Shown here piece by piece: positions 24,525-33,720 of a DNA stretch of 64,000 nucleotides. Under the pieces are notes generated by a model. The model was not told the DNA's origin and did no database searches. It saw only the letters and a program-made list of their open reading frames with translations. Source of the DNA: an uncultured Eggerthellaceae bacterium (GTDB lineage Bacteria; Actinomycetota; Coriobacteriia; Coriobacteriales; Eggerthellaceae); contig CALBGP010000001.1 of assembly GCA_937892845.1 (NCBI GenBank), positions 62,001 to 126,000 of the forward strand. The letters run 5' to 3'. The position numbers and the translations under genes were made by a program. Each line of letters opens with the position of its first letter. Position 1 is the first letter of the stretch.

Positions 24525-25427
24525 TTATCCGTTGGACGAGATCTTCTTCTGAGGATGAGCTATCTCATAGTAGCGTAAAATCTCCTGAGCAGTCTCCTCC
24601 ACGGCTCTATTGTCGGTACGAACCACAATACAACCTAATTTTCGCATGAGCGCGCGAGCCTCTTCGAGATCTTGATAGACCATTTCCGGCTCAGCATAGC
24701 TGGCAGCTACGGTACCTGCGCCCTTGCCCGACGTCCCAAGTCTCCGGCGCCTGATGCCGACAAGAACATCGGGCGTGGTCATCAAACCGAAAATGCGCGA
24801 AGGGTCGCATTGGTAGACTTCAGAGGGAGGCTCTGTGCCAAGCGCCAAAGGAACGTTCGCAACTTTATACCCCTCAAGACCAAGAAGAATGGAGATCGGG
24901 GTCTTGGAAGAACGGGATACGCCCAACAGCACGATATCGGCCTGGGGAAGATCTTGGGGATTTCGGCCATCGTCATGGTCGACGGTGAATTCCATGGCTG
25001 CTATGCGGCGGAAATAGTGCTGGTCGACGGCACGCATCATGCCGGGGTCTCGGCTGGGGGCCAGCCCGGAAGCATCGGAAAGCGCTTCAAGTGGAGCACT
25101 CATGATGTCAACGGCATAGATGCCGCGTTGCTGACACGCCTGAAGAACGCGGTTGCGAAGCTCCGCATCCACCAGGGTGAAGAACACAACGATGCGACCA
25201 TCGCCGAAACGCTCGAGATGATGCTTCTGATGCCGGTCGAGAAACGCCTCGATCTGTTGGAAGTCCCGCACCTTCGACAAGGTCTCTATGTAGGGCTCCG
25301 TGATGCCGAACTGGCCGGCGGCAGCACGTGCCAGAGCAACGGCAGTGGCGCCGACAGAATCGCTGATGACATGGATGGTGGGAAGCGGTGAGTCGTTTTG
25401 GACGAAAACGACATCCTTCTCAGCCAT
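24525..25427 (-). CDS. ppsR: PPDK regulatory kinase/pyrophosphorylase (DUF299)
   Basis: A bifunctional enzyme that inactivates pyruvate phosphate dikinase by ADP-dependent phosphorylation of the active-site threonine and reactivates it by phosphate-dependent, pyrophosphate-forming dephosphorylation. It has 300 residues. The N terminus has HVISDSVGATA, and the P-loop is GVSRSSKTP at 169-177. The C-terminal half shows PDVLVGIRRRRLG. An AGGAGG precedes the ATG. The dikinase itself is encoded next downstream, with the expected Thr beside its catalytic His, so partner and target agree. The related PEP synthase regulator is an alternative, but no PEP synthase is seen here. Confidence 0.95.
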   Translation of the reverse strand: MAEKDVVFVQNDSPLPTIHVISDSVGATAVALARAAAGQFGITEPYIETLSKVRDFQQIEAFLDRHQKHHLERFGDGRIVVFFTLVDAELRNRVLQACQQRGIYAVDIMSAPLEALSDASGLAPSRDPGMMRAVDQHYFRRIAAMEFTVDHDDGRNPQDLPQADIVLLGVSRSSKTPISILLGLEGYKVANVPLALGTEPPSEVYQCDPSRIFGLMTTPDVLVGIRRRRLGTSGKGAGTVAASYAEPEMVYQDLEEARALMRKLGCIVVRTDNRAVEETAQEILRYYEIAHPQKKISSNG

Positions 25428-25484
25428 AATCGCCTCCTGGATTCGCCGCAGGATCCGTAGATCGAATCCTGCGGCAACAACGGA

Positions 25485-27569
25485 CTAAGACTGCTTTGCG
25501 AGCTTGCCGAAATCGGCAACACTCGAGAAAACGCCGACGAAGCTGTTGAGGATGCGCAGACGATTGGCGCGCAGCGATTCATCGGGATCCATGACCATGG
25601 TGGTCTCGAAGAAAAGGTCGACGGGTTTGCGCAACGAAGCGAGCTCCATCAGCGCTGCAGCGTAATCTCCCTGAGCGAGGGCTTCGTCGACACGGACTCG
25701 CGCACCGGCGACTGCATCAACCAGGGACTTCTCGACATCGCAGAGAAGAGAGCCGTCGATATCTTCGCCGAGCTCAGCATCGCGCAGATTGTTGGCGCGG
25801 GCGTATGCGGTGGCAAGATCATCGAAAGCTTCAGCATTGAGCGAACGGGCAGCTTCAATGGCAGAAACGCGATCGGCGATGATAGCGGGTTCGCAGACGC
25901 CGCAGGATACGACTGCATCGATGGCGTCGACCCCATGGCCTGCGTCCTTCAGGATCACCTTCGTACGCGCGACGAAGAAGTCCACAACGGCCTTCATGGC
26001 TTCATCGCGATCAAATTCCAAGCCGCCTTCTGCATACGCATCGAAGGAACGCTTGATCGCGGGCAGCAGAGAAACAGACAGACCCGCAGTGAGCATGCCG
26101 ATGATGCCGATGGCCGCTCGGCGCAAAGCAAACGGGTCGGAAGATCCGGTGGGAGCCTGACCGATTGCGAACAGGCCGCAGATGGTATCGAGCTTGTCGG
26201 CGAATGCGACAAGACGGCCGACGGTCTCGGCGGGCAGATCATCGCCTGCAAAGCGCGGACGATAGTGGTCGGCGATGGCCTGGGCGACCGAAGGGCTCTC
26301 CCCTGCCGCAGCAGCATAGTAGGATCCCATGATGCCCTGTACGCTGGTGAATTCGACGACAGCACCCGTCACCAAGTCAGCTTTGCACAGATAGGCGGCA
26401 CGCAATGCATCGGTCTTCTCCTGGTCGGAGACCTCGGCGTCGCAAGCAAGATGGTCGACGATGGAGACAATGCGGTCGGTCTTTGCGCGCGTGGTGCCGA
26501 GCTTCTCCTGGAATACGACCGAATCAAGCTTCTCAACGTAAGATTCGAGAGGCTGCTTGAGATCCTCATCATAGAAGAACTTGGCATCGTAGAGACGGGC
26601 AGCTACGACGCGCTGGTTGCCATCCACGATGTTGTCACGGAATGCAGGGTCACCATTGCTCGTGATGAGGAAATGGTTGGACAGCGTGCCGTCAGGATTG
26701 AACAGCGGGAAATAACGCTGGTGCACGAGCATGGCATCAACGGTGATCTCCTTGGGCACAGCCAAAAACAGCTCATCGAATTCTCCCACCATGATTGTGG
26801 GGTATTCGGTGAGATTGACCACTTCAGCCATGGTCTTGGCAGGAAGATCGGCAACAAGACCGCACGAGGCCTCGGCGGCGGAAACCTGTTCGCGAATCAT
26901 AGCCTCGCGTTCGGCTTCGCTGGGGACCACATATGCCGAACGAAGCACGCTGAGAAGCGTATCGGCATCGGCAACCTCGTGGGGGCCGGGAGCCAAGAAC
27001 CTATGGCCGCAGGTGGTTCTGCCGGCGACAAGGCCCGCAAAACGGACATCGACCACTTCATCGCCGAACAAGGCGAGAAGCCAGCGGACAGGACGGCTGA
27101 ACTGCTCATCACGGCTGCCCCAACGCTGCGACTTGGGCCACTCGATGGAAGTGATGACGCTTTGGAGCGCCTCGGGGAGAAGGTCGGCGACACAGCGGGC
27201 GGCAATGCTCTTGACTGCGTAGACGTATTCGACGCCGCCTTCATCGCGACGCTCGAGATCTTCAACGGAAACTCCCTTGCCACGGGCGAAACCCTGGCAG
27301 GCCTTGGTGGGATTGCCTTCAGCGTCGAAAGCGATTTTGACCGACGGACCGCGGAATACCTCCTCCACAGCTTCGGTCTGCTCGGCAACGTCATGCGCAA
27401 TGACAATCAGACGGCGAGGCGTGGAGAACGCTTCGATGGCGGCATGGGGGATGCGTGCAGCATCGAGCGCATCGGAGGCAACCTGAGGAAGCCGAACGGT
27501 GGCCGCATGCAGATCGAACGCGGGAAGCTCTTCGGTGCCGATTTCGAAAGCGAGGGTTTTATTCGCCAT
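25485..27569 (-). CDS. glyS: Glycyl-tRNA synthetase beta subunit
   Basis: The beta subunit of the bacterial alpha2-beta2 glycyl-tRNA synthetase, binding and positioning tRNA-Gly. It has 694 residues. It begins MANKTLAFEIGTEELPAFD, the family N terminus, followed by STPRRL, RGPSVKIAFD and the internal KAFYDEDL-like region. The frame opens 51 codons earlier, but ATG 27569 follows GAGGAGG and overlaps the glyQ stop by 11 bases, which supports coupled translation and equal subunit amounts. It ends the long rpsP-to-glyS gene run, 57 bases before ppsR. Confidence 0.97.
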   Translation of the reverse strand: MANKTLAFEIGTEELPAFDLHAATVRLPQVASDALDAARIPHAAIEAFSTPRRLIVIAHDVAEQTEAVEEVFRGPSVKIAFDAEGNPTKACQGFARGKGVSVEDLERRDEGGVEYVYAVKSIAARCVADLLPEALQSVITSIEWPKSQRWGSRDEQFSRPVRWLLALFGDEVVDVRFAGLVAGRTTCGHRFLAPGPHEVADADTLLSVLRSAYVVPSEAEREAMIREQVSAAEASCGLVADLPAKTMAEVVNLTEYPTIMVGEFDELFLAVPKEITVDAMLVHQRYFPLFNPDGTLSNHFLITSNGDPAFRDNIVDGNQRVVAARLYDAKFFYDEDLKQPLESYVEKLDSVVFQEKLGTTRAKTDRIVSIVDHLACDAEVSDQEKTDALRAAYLCKADLVTGAVVEFTSVQGIMGSYYAAAAGESPSVAQAIADHYRPRFAGDDLPAETVGRLVAFADKLDTICGLFAIGQAPTGSSDPFALRRAAIGIIGMLTAGLSVSLLPAIKRSFDAYAEGGLEFDRDEAMKAVVDFFVARTKVILKDAGHGVDAIDAVVSCGVCEPAIIADRVSAIEAARSLNAEAFDDLATAYARANNLRDAELGEDIDGSLLCDVEKSLVDAVAGARVRVDEALAQGDYAAALMELASLRKPVDLFFETTMVMDPDESLRANRLRILNSFVGVFSSVADFGKLAKQS

Positions 27570-28485
27570 CACGGACCTCCTCTGCCTTCTGGGCGGCAGG
27601 AGCCGCAACGTTTTCCAGGTAGCTGGCGCAGCACGCCTTGGCGATGGTGCGCACACGCAGGATGTAGCCCATGCGCTCAGTGGCGGAGATGACACCGCGC
27701 GCATCGAGCAGATTGAAAGCATGGCTGCACTTCAGAACGTAATCGTAGGCAGGAAGGGGCAAACCTGCCTCGAGGACGCGCTTGCATTCGGCTTCATAGC
27801 GGTCGAATTCGCCGAACAGAAGATCGGTATCCGCCACTTCGAAGTTATAGGCCGAGAACTCGCGCTCGTTTTCCAGAAAGACATCGCCATAGGTGAAAAC
27901 GGTGCCGTCGTCTCCGCGGCTCCAAACGATATCGTAGACGGAATCGACGCCTTGGATGTACATGGTCAGACGCTCGAGACCATACGTGATCTCAGCGGGC
28001 ACGGGACGGCATTCAAAGCCGCCGACCTGCTGGAAATAGGTGAACTGGGTGACCTCCATTCCGTCAATCCAGACTTCCCAGCCAAGACCCCAAGCACCAA
28101 GCGTGGGGCTTTCCCAGTCGTCTTCGACGAAACGGACATCGTGCTCTTCGACATTGATGCCGATAGCGCGCAATGAGTCCAGGTAGAGCTGCTGCACATT
28201 ATCGGGAGACGGCTTGAGCAGAACCTGGAACTGATAGTAATGCTGCATGCGGTTGGGATTCTCGCCGTAACGGCCGTCGGTAGGCCTGCGGCAAGGCTGG
28301 ACATAAGCCGTGCGCCAGGTCTGAGGACCGAGGGCACGCAATGTGGTGGCGGTATGGAAGGTACCGGCACCAACCTCGTTATCGTAGGGCTGCAAGACGA
28401 CGCAGCCACGGTCGGCCCAGTAGCGTTGCAGTTCCAAGATGATCTCCTGGAACGTGAGCGCCTCGGGTTTAGCAGTTTGACCCAT
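27559..28485 (-). CDS. glyQ: Glycyl-tRNA synthetase alpha subunit
   Basis: The catalytic alpha subunit of the heterotetrameric glycyl-tRNA synthetase, forming glycyl-adenylate. It has 308 residues. Signatures are LTFQEIILELQRYW, GTFHTATTLRALGP, RRPTDGRYGENPNR and HYYQFQVLLKPSP. The start is ATG 28485, two bases after the lepB stop and behind AGGAG; the upstream part of the open frame lies within lepB. It overlaps glyS by 11 bases. The two-subunit form is usual in many bacteria but not universal in actinobacteria, which often have the single-chain enzyme. Confidence 0.97.
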   Translation of the reverse strand: MGQTAKPEALTFQEIILELQRYWADRGCVVLQPYDNEVGAGTFHTATTLRALGPQTWRTAYVQPCRRPTDGRYGENPNRMQHYYQFQVLLKPSPDNVQQLYLDSLRAIGINVEEHDVRFVEDDWESPTLGAWGLGWEVWIDGMEVTQFTYFQQVGGFECRPVPAEITYGLERLTMYIQGVDSVYDIVWSRGDDGTVFTYGDVFLENEREFSAYNFEVADTDLLFGEFDRYEAECKRVLEAGLPLPAYDYVLKCSHAFNLLDARGVISATERMGYILRVRTIAKACCASYLENVAAPAAQKAEEVRDGE

Positions 28486-28487
28486 GG

Positions 28488-29060
28488 TTACAGCACTCCT
28501 ATATGATCGATCGGCCAATAGATGCATATCGCACGCCCCGAAACCGAGTCGGCATCGACGGCGCCAAAATAACGGGAATCAGCAGAATGCTCGCGATTGT
28601 CCCCCATCACCCAGAGGGTTCCTTCGGGAACCGTATAGGGGTATGACAGCGCAATCCCCGGCATGGTATCAAGGGGATACGTGGGAGCATCCTGGACGTA
28701 GGGCTCATCAAGCGCCACTCCATCGACGAACACCGTGCCGTCGATCAAATCCACAGTCTGGCCCTCGACAGCGATAACGCGCTTGATGAGGGTTCGTTCA
28801 GTTGATGTTGTGGGATCATCGAAGGTAACGACATCCCCTGGCTGGATATCACGAATGTAGTAGGTGATCTTCTCAGACCAGACACGGTCACCGATTGCAA
28901 TGGTATCCTGCATGGACCCTGAAGGTATGGTGTAGGCGCGCGCCACAAACGTGTTCACAAGGAACACAAGCACTAAAACGGTGGCAACAAACGTCACCAG
29001 AGATACGAGGGTATGAAAACAACCTTTGGTTTTGGGATCGGCATGCTGGCCGTAATCCAT
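28488..29060 (-). CDS. lepB: Signal peptidase I
   Basis: Membrane-anchored serine protease that removes signal peptides from secreted proteins. It has 190 residues with one N-terminal transmembrane segment (about 20-40), a short cytoplasmic start and an extracytoplasmic catalytic domain. Catalytic Ser49 is in PSGSM and Lys93 in IKRVIA; box D/E is GDNREHSADSRYFG. The ATG follows AGGAGG. It lies between trmD (33 bases upstream) and glyQ (2 bases downstream), within a run otherwise concerned with translation. Confidence 0.97.
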   Translation of the reverse strand: MDYGQHADPKTKGCFHTLVSLVTFVATVLVLVFLVNTFVARAYTIPSGSMQDTIAIGDRVWSEKITYYIRDIQPGDVVTFDDPTTSTERTLIKRVIAVEGQTVDLIDGTVFVDGVALDEPYVQDAPTYPLDTMPGIALSYPYTVPEGTLWVMGDNREHSADSRYFGAVDADSVSGRAICIYWPIDHIGVL

Positions 29061-29093
29061 GTAACGCGAGCCTCCTATATGATGAAGGCGCCA

Positions 29094-29837
29094 TCAGACG
29101 CCTTCGAATGAGCTATCGATACATGATAGCAAAAAGCCGCGCTCCTCATCTGAAATATCAGCGGTTTCCAACAAATCCGGACGAAGTCGCGCAGTCCTCA
29201 CAAGCGACTGGCGACGTCGCCATTCGGCTATGGCTGCATGATTGCCGGACAACAGCACAGGAGGAACGTCCATGCCTCGGAAACTGGCAGGCCGCGTATA
29301 GTGCGGGTACTCGAGCAGGCCCCCGTTGAAGCTTTCATCGACCGCACTCATGTCGTCGCCGAGAACGCCGGGGAGCAATCTTGTAACAGCATCGATGACA
29401 ACCATGCTGGCAAGCTCTCCGGACGTGAGAACATAATCCCCCAGGGAGATGACTTTGTCCGCTAGGCTGTATACGCGCTCATCAATGCCTTCATAGTGAC
29501 CGCATATGAACAGAAGACGGTCCTGGGAAGTCAGCTCCTGCGCCACATCCTGGGTGAAAGGCTGTCCTGTGGGCGCAAGGAAAACGGTGTAAGGGCGAGC
29601 TTCGCTACGTGACGAGATGTCATCGTAAGCTTCGAAAATGGGCTCGCACTTCATAACGAGCCCCGCCCCTCCCCCATACGGATCATCGTCAGTCGTACGA
29701 TGGCGGTCATGCGTCCAATCACGCAGATCATAGGCATTGAATTCGATAGCGCCGCAGTTTTGCGCACGCCTCATGATGGACTCCCCCATGACGGAGTCAT
29801 ACATGTGGGGAAACGTGGAGAGGGTCTCTATGAGCAA
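29094..29837 (-). CDS. trmD: tRNA (guanine-37-N1)-methyltransferase
   Basis: TrmD makes m1G37 in tRNAs reading CNN codons, preventing +1 frameshifts. It has 247 residues. Visible are DDDPYGGGAGLVMKCEP, the knot region with ICGHYEGIDERV and SLGDYVLTSGE, and the C-terminal tRNA-binding part. The start is most likely TTG 29837: it sits eight bases after AGGAG and gives M-L-I-E-T-L-S-T-F-P, which aligns with the usual TrmD N terminus. GTG 29846, overlapping the rimM stop, is the alternative. Order rpsP-khpA-rimM-trmD is the classic bacterial arrangement. Confidence 0.96.
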   Translation of the reverse strand: MLIETLSTFPHMYDSVMGESIMRRAQNCGAIEFNAYDLRDWTHDRHRTTDDDPYGGGAGLVMKCEPIFEAYDDISSRSEARPYTVFLAPTGQPFTQDVAQELTSQDRLLFICGHYEGIDERVYSLADKVISLGDYVLTSGELASMVVIDAVTRLLPGVLGDDMSAVDESFNGGLLEYPHYTRPASFRGMDVPPVLLSGNHAAIAEWRRRQSLVRTARLRPDLLETADISDEERGFLLSCIDSSFEGV

Positions 29838-29842
29838 TGGGT

Positions 29843-30382
29843 TCACTCCTGGTCGGAAAAGGAAAGCAGTCCCGACGGTATGCGGGTTTCGATGCGTCCG
29901 TCCTCAAGGTCCACTTCGAGGATGAACTCATCCACAGCGGGAATCATAACCTCTCCGAACGGACCTTCGACAAGCAGAAGATCCTGCGTGGGCATCTCGC
30001 GGACCTCCACAACCTGTCCAAGCGACCCAAATGAGCAATCGACAACATCGCAACCGATGAATTCCCAACCATATGCGCCCATTCGCTCGAATCCCTCGGG
30101 AAGAAGACTTCTTTTCACAAGGCAGAACGAACCCGACAGGGCGTCTGCAGTCTCCCGGGAACGGATTCCTGAAAAGGAAACGCGCCAATCGCCTCCAGAT
30201 GCCTCTTCGACAGATTCGACGACGGCACGACGCGGCCCCTTGAGCAAAGGAGGGACGAAACGAACCTCCATGCCCGGCTCAAGGAAAAAGGGAAGTCCCT
30301 GCACGGAACGTGCAGTGAACTTCCCTTTCAGGCCTTGGGATGAAATCAGTTGTGCGACTTGAGCCCACGGTCTTGCGGACAT
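29843..30382 (-). CDS. rimM: Ribosome maturation factor RimM
   Basis: RimM binds ribosomal protein S19 and assists 16S rRNA 3'-domain processing. It has 179 residues. The N-terminal RimM barrel is followed by a C-terminal PRC-barrel-like domain with GEVMIPAVDEFILEVDLEDG and IPSGLL. The N-terminal part is more divergent (AQLISSQGLKGKFTA, where the usual motif is GRIxxPHGxxG). One base separates it from khpA, and its stop touches the trmD start region. Confidence 0.94.
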   Translation of the reverse strand: MSARPWAQVAQLISSQGLKGKFTARSVQGLPFFLEPGMEVRFVPPLLKGPRRAVVESVEEASGGDWRVSFSGIRSRETADALSGSFCLVKRSLLPEGFERMGAYGWEFIGCDVVDCSFGSLGQVVEVREMPTQDLLLVEGPFGEVMIPAVDEFILEVDLEDGRIETRIPSGLLSFSDQE

Positions 30383-30383
30383 G

Positions 30384-30641
30384 CTAATCCTCGATGAGCT
30401 CCACTTCTACCTCGCGACCATCGGAAGCCGTGGCGGCGCGAGCCAGAACGCGGATGGACTTAATCACACGACCCTGACGGCCGATGACCTTACCGGCATC
30501 TTCAGGTGCGACACGGATTTCTACGGTTTCAACGCCATCATCGGAAACGACGGTGTCAAGACGAAGGGAATCCTTGTCCTCAACCAGCGGTTCGACGATG
30601 ACGCGCACCAATTCTGCTATGTCGGTGGCAACCTGGCTCAT
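30384..30641 (-). CDS. khpA: KH-domain RNA-binding protein KhpA
   Basis: An 85-residue single KH-domain protein (YlqC family). In Gram-positives KhpA pairs with KhpB/Jag and binds many RNAs, affecting cell length and division. The GXXG loop is GRQG in VIGRQGRVIKSIRVL. Its position between rpsP and rimM is strongly conserved, which supports the call. It starts six bases after the rpsP stop. Confidence 0.93.
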   Translation of the reverse strand: MSQVATDIAELVRVIVEPLVEDKDSLRLDTVVSDDGVETVEIRVAPEDAGKVIGRQGRVIKSIRVLARAATASDGREVEVELIED

Positions 30642-30647
30642 GGCAGG

Positions 30648-30890
30648 TTATGCCTGACGCGCAGTCTTGATGAGACGGGCAACGGTGTCAGTGGGCTGAG
30701 CACCGTTGGCAATCCACTGGTCAACCTTCTCAAGATCAAGCTCGATGGTGGAAGGATTGGTGTTGGGGTTGTAACGGCCGACCTGCTCGATGACGCGGCC
30801 ATCACGAGGGCTATGGGCGTCAGCCACGACCACGCGGTAGAACGGCTTCTTCTTTGCGCCATGGCGGGCGAGACGAATCTTAACTGCCAT
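30648..30890 (-). CDS. rpsP: Ribosomal protein bS16
   Basis: Small-subunit ribosomal protein, 80 residues, needed for 30S assembly. The sequence MAVKIRLARHGAKKKPFYRV and GRVIEQVGRYNP are family hallmarks. AAAGGAG lies eleven bases before the ATG. It is the first gene of the translation run through glyS; in many bacteria ffh precedes it, but here the upstream neighbour is pnp, separated by a hairpin. Confidence 0.98.
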   Translation of the reverse strand: MAVKIRLARHGAKKKPFYRVVVADAHSPRDGRVIEQVGRYNPNTNPSTIELDLEKVDQWIANGAQPTDTVARLIKTARQA

Positions 30891-30973
30891 AGTTATTGAG
30901 CTCCTTTATATTGCATAGGTTACATTTGAAAACATGCAAGCGTTAATGATATTACGTATCATGCCGTATTTCA

Positions 30974-31000
30974 AGGTGCAACCGCAAGTCGGTTGCACCT
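30974..31000 (-). terminator. Hairpin between pnp and rpsP
   Basis: A perfect 11-bp stem AGGTGCAACCG/CGGTTGCACCT with a 5-base loop, about 70 bases after the pnp stop. Only TT follows on the minus strand. It likely separates the pnp transcript from the rpsP operon. Confidence 0.65.
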
Positions 31001-31067
31001 AAATCACTTTTGCCGCCGTCAGGATGCCGTTCGCCACAGAACGGCACCATCGGACGGAAACTTTGAA

Positions 31068-33272
31068 CTAATGACGACGACGCGGGGTACGGCCATCTCC
31101 ATGGGAATCATCGCGATCGCGACGTCCGCCGCGGTCATCACGCGATCCGCGGCCAGGGCGCGGCGCAGGAGCGCTGCTTTCAGGCGCCTCAGGCTTATCA
31201 AGGCGATCGAGGGAGATCTTTCCGTTCTTGGGATCGATTTCGATGACCTGGACCTTGACCGTATCGCCCATGTTCAAGACGTCTTCCACCTGGCCGACGC
31301 GACCATTGGCCATGCGGGAGATATGAAGCAGGCCATCCTTGGAAGGAGTGAGCTTGATGAAGGCACCGAAGCTCTGGATGCCGACGACGGTACCCTCGTA
31401 AACCTCTCCCACTTCGGGTTCCTTGACAATGGCCTCAACGGCAGCCTTGGCCGCACGGCCGGCTTCCTGATCGACGGCAGCGATATGAACGGTACCGTCC
31501 TCCTGGATCTCAATGGTGGCACCGGTGGAGTCCTGGATGCCGCGAATGGTTTCGCCGCCCTTACCGATGACCTCGCGAATCTTCTCCACGGGGATGTGGA
31601 TGGTTTCGATGCGCGGAGCGGTATCGCGCAGCTGCGCACGGGGTGCAGCGATCTCAGCAAGCATGGCGTCGAGAATGTATGCGCGGCCCTGCTTCGCCTG
31701 AGCGAGAGCGCGACCGAGGATTTCAGTGGACAGACCCTTGGCCTTATTGTCCATCTGAAGAGCGGTGATGCCCTTGGAAGTGCCGGTCACCTTGAAGTCC
31801 ATGTCACCGAGGAAGTCCTCAAGGCCCTGGATGTCGGAAAGAATGACGACGTCATCGCCTTCCTTGATCAGGCCCATGGCAATGCCGGAGACGGGAGCCT
31901 TGATGGGCACGCCCGCATCCATGAGCGCAAGCGTGGAACCGCACGTGGACGCCATGGAGGAAGAACCATTGGATTCAAGGATCTCAGACACCACACGGAT
32001 GGCATAGGGGAACTCATCCTCGGAAGGAAGGATGGGAAGGATGGCGCGCTCAGCAAGTGCGCCGTGGCCGATTTCGCGGCGCTTGGGCGCTCCCATGCGT
32101 CCGACTTCGCCGGTGCAATACGGCGGGAAGTTGTACTGATGCATGTAGCGCTTGGACTCCTGGGGATCGATGGTGTCAAGACGCTGTGCCTCATTGAGCA
32201 ACCCGAGCGTGCAGACAGAAAGCGCCTGGGTCTGACCGCGCTGGAACAAACCGGAGCCATGGACACGAGGCAGGTAACCGGGACGGATGTAGAGCGGACG
32301 GATGTCGGTTGCGCTGCGACCGTCAGCGCGCTCGCCCGTCTCAATCACCATACGGCGCATGGCGCGCTTCTCAAGCGACTTGCACGCGGCAGCGATATCG
32401 CTACCCCATGCGGCACGCTCCTCGTCAGAGAAGTCTTCGGCCTTGATGGCGGCCTTGAGCTCTTCGACCTTGGCGATGCGCGACAGCTTATCAGCGTCAT
32501 GCAAGGCAGCGCTCATCTCATCGAAATGAGCATCGACGCGCTCGGCGATGGAGGGGTCGGCCTGATGGATGGGATAGACCTTGGGCTCAGGGTTGACCAG
32601 GGCCAAGAATTCAGCCTGCTTCTCGCAGAAAGCGGCAATGGCCTCCTGGCCGAATTCCATGGCAGCGAGCATATCCTCTTCAGTCACCTCATCGGCACCT
32701 GCCTCTACCATGGAGATGTAGTCGCGGGTACCGGCAATGGTGAGCTCGAGGTCGGAGAGCTCCTGCTCGGCGTAGGTGGGATTGACGATGAATTCGCCGG
32801 TTTCCTTGTTGCGGGCGATGCGCACGCAAGCCGCGGGACCGTCGAAGGGGGTGCCGCCGCACAGCAGGGCCGCGGACGCTCCGCCAACGCAGATGCAATC
32901 GGGGGGATTCTGACCATCGCAAGCGAAGGTGGTCGCAACGATGTGGACCTCCTGCTTGAAACCGTCGGCAAAGCCGGGACGGATGGGACGGTCGATCATG
33001 CGAGCGGTCAGCGTGCCCTTATCAGAAGGCTTCGCTTCACGCTTGAGGTAGCCACCGGGGATACGGCCGACAGCGTACATCTTCTCCATGAAGTCAACGG
33101 TCAGAGGGAAGAAGTCGTAGTCCTTCTGCTCCTTGGAGACGACAGCGGTAACCAGGCAGGTGGTCTCACCCTGGGTGACCAGCACGGCGCCGGTGGTCTG
33201 TTTAGCCAGCTCGCCGGTTTCGAAACGGTACTGCTTTCCGTACAGCTCGAAGCTCGTCGTGATCTTTTCCAT
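31068..33272 (-). CDS. pnp: Polyribonucleotide nucleotidyltransferase (PNPase)
   Basis: A phosphorolytic 3'-5' exoribonuclease central to mRNA turnover. It has 734 residues. Two RNase PH domains (GRIPGGYLKREAKPSDK in the first, RPGYLPRVHGSGLFQRGQTQ-like segment in the second, GDMDFKVTGT with catalytic Asp) are joined by a helical linker. Then come a KH domain (VIGKGGETIRGI) and an S1 domain (GTVVGIQSFGAF). The last 35 residues form a basic, Arg/Asp/Gly-rich tail. The start is taken at ATG 33272; TTG two codons earlier is possible, and the ribosome site is weak (AGAAAGAAG). rpsO lies upstream, the usual order, and a terminator between them may give partial read-through. Confidence 0.97.
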   Translation of the reverse strand: MEKITTSFELYGKQYRFETGELAKQTTGAVLVTQGETTCLVTAVVSKEQKDYDFFPLTVDFMEKMYAVGRIPGGYLKREAKPSDKGTLTARMIDRPIRPGFADGFKQEVHIVATTFACDGQNPPDCICVGGASAALLCGGTPFDGPAACVRIARNKETGEFIVNPTYAEQELSDLELTIAGTRDYISMVEAGADEVTEEDMLAAMEFGQEAIAAFCEKQAEFLALVNPEPKVYPIHQADPSIAERVDAHFDEMSAALHDADKLSRIAKVEELKAAIKAEDFSDEERAAWGSDIAAACKSLEKRAMRRMVIETGERADGRSATDIRPLYIRPGYLPRVHGSGLFQRGQTQALSVCTLGLLNEAQRLDTIDPQESKRYMHQYNFPPYCTGEVGRMGAPKRREIGHGALAERAILPILPSEDEFPYAIRVVSEILESNGSSSMASTCGSTLALMDAGVPIKAPVSGIAMGLIKEGDDVVILSDIQGLEDFLGDMDFKVTGTSKGITALQMDNKAKGLSTEILGRALAQAKQGRAYILDAMLAEIAAPRAQLRDTAPRIETIHIPVEKIREVIGKGGETIRGIQDSTGATIEIQEDGTVHIAAVDQEAGRAAKAAVEAIVKEPEVGEVYEGTVVGIQSFGAFIKLTPSKDGLLHISRMANGRVGQVEDVLNMGDTVKVQVIEIDPKNGKISLDRLDKPEAPESSAPAPRPGRGSRDDRGGRRDRDDSHGDGRTPRRRH

Positions 33273-33400
33273 GTTCAAATGCTTCTTTCTCTTCTTCTTC
33301 GGAGCAAGTCACTTCGCTCGCCCTCGCGAGCAGCAGGACCCCTGCCCTGCCGACCGCCTTTTCGGTTGCAGCGCCCTGAGAGCACCGCGTCCAATATGCA

Positions 33401-33424
33401 AAAGCCCGCCGTGAAGCGGGCTTT
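33401..33424 (-). terminator. Rho-independent terminator after rpsO
   Basis: A perfect 9-bp stem AAAGCCCGC/GCGGGCTTT with a 6-base loop, followed on the minus strand by TTTT. It begins 9 bases after the rpsO stop, between rpsO and pnp. Confidence 0.8.
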
Positions 33425-33432
33425 AAGCGCAA

Positions 33433-33720
33433 CTAGATGTTGTCGCGGATACCGAGCTTCTTGATGAGTGCACGGTATTCTTCGATGTCGCGGTTCTTGA
33501 TGTACTTGAGAAGACCGCGGCGCTTACCGATGAGCATCATCAGACCACGACGGGTGTGGTTGTCGTTCTTGTGGGAACGAAGATGCTCGGTCAGGTTACG
33601 GATGCGCTCGGAGAGGATTGCGACCTGGACCTCTGCGCTGCCGGAGTCACCTTCGCCCTTGCCGAATTCAGCGATGAGTTCTGCGGTGCGCTCCTTGGAG
33701 ATGCTCAGCTTGTCAGCCAT
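33433..33720 (-). CDS. rpsO: Ribosomal protein uS15
   Basis: Primary 16S rRNA-binding protein of the small subunit, 95 residues against the usual 89. Hallmarks are GDSGSAEVQVAILSERI, HLRSHKNDNHTRRGL and GKRRGLLKYI. ATG 33720 follows AAAGGTGG; the frame opens six codons earlier without a ribosome site. It has a consensus promoter upstream and a terminator immediately downstream. pnp follows, and in other bacteria this junction is a site of RNase control. Confidence 0.98.
   Translation of the reverse strand: MADKLSISKERTAELIAEFGKGEGDSGSAEVQVAILSERIRNLTEHLRSHKNDNHTRRGLMMLIGKRRGLLKYIKNRDIEEYRALIKKLGIRDNI

Noticed and set aside
25935..27692. 585-codon plus-strand open frame opposite glyS
   Set aside because: A shadow of the glycyl-tRNA synthetase beta gene; no start signal or domain.
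30993..33464. Very long plus-strand open frame (823 codons) opposite pnp
   Set aside because: It mirrors the codon pattern of the PNPase gene, has no ribosome site and no recognisable domain. PNPase on the other strand is certain.
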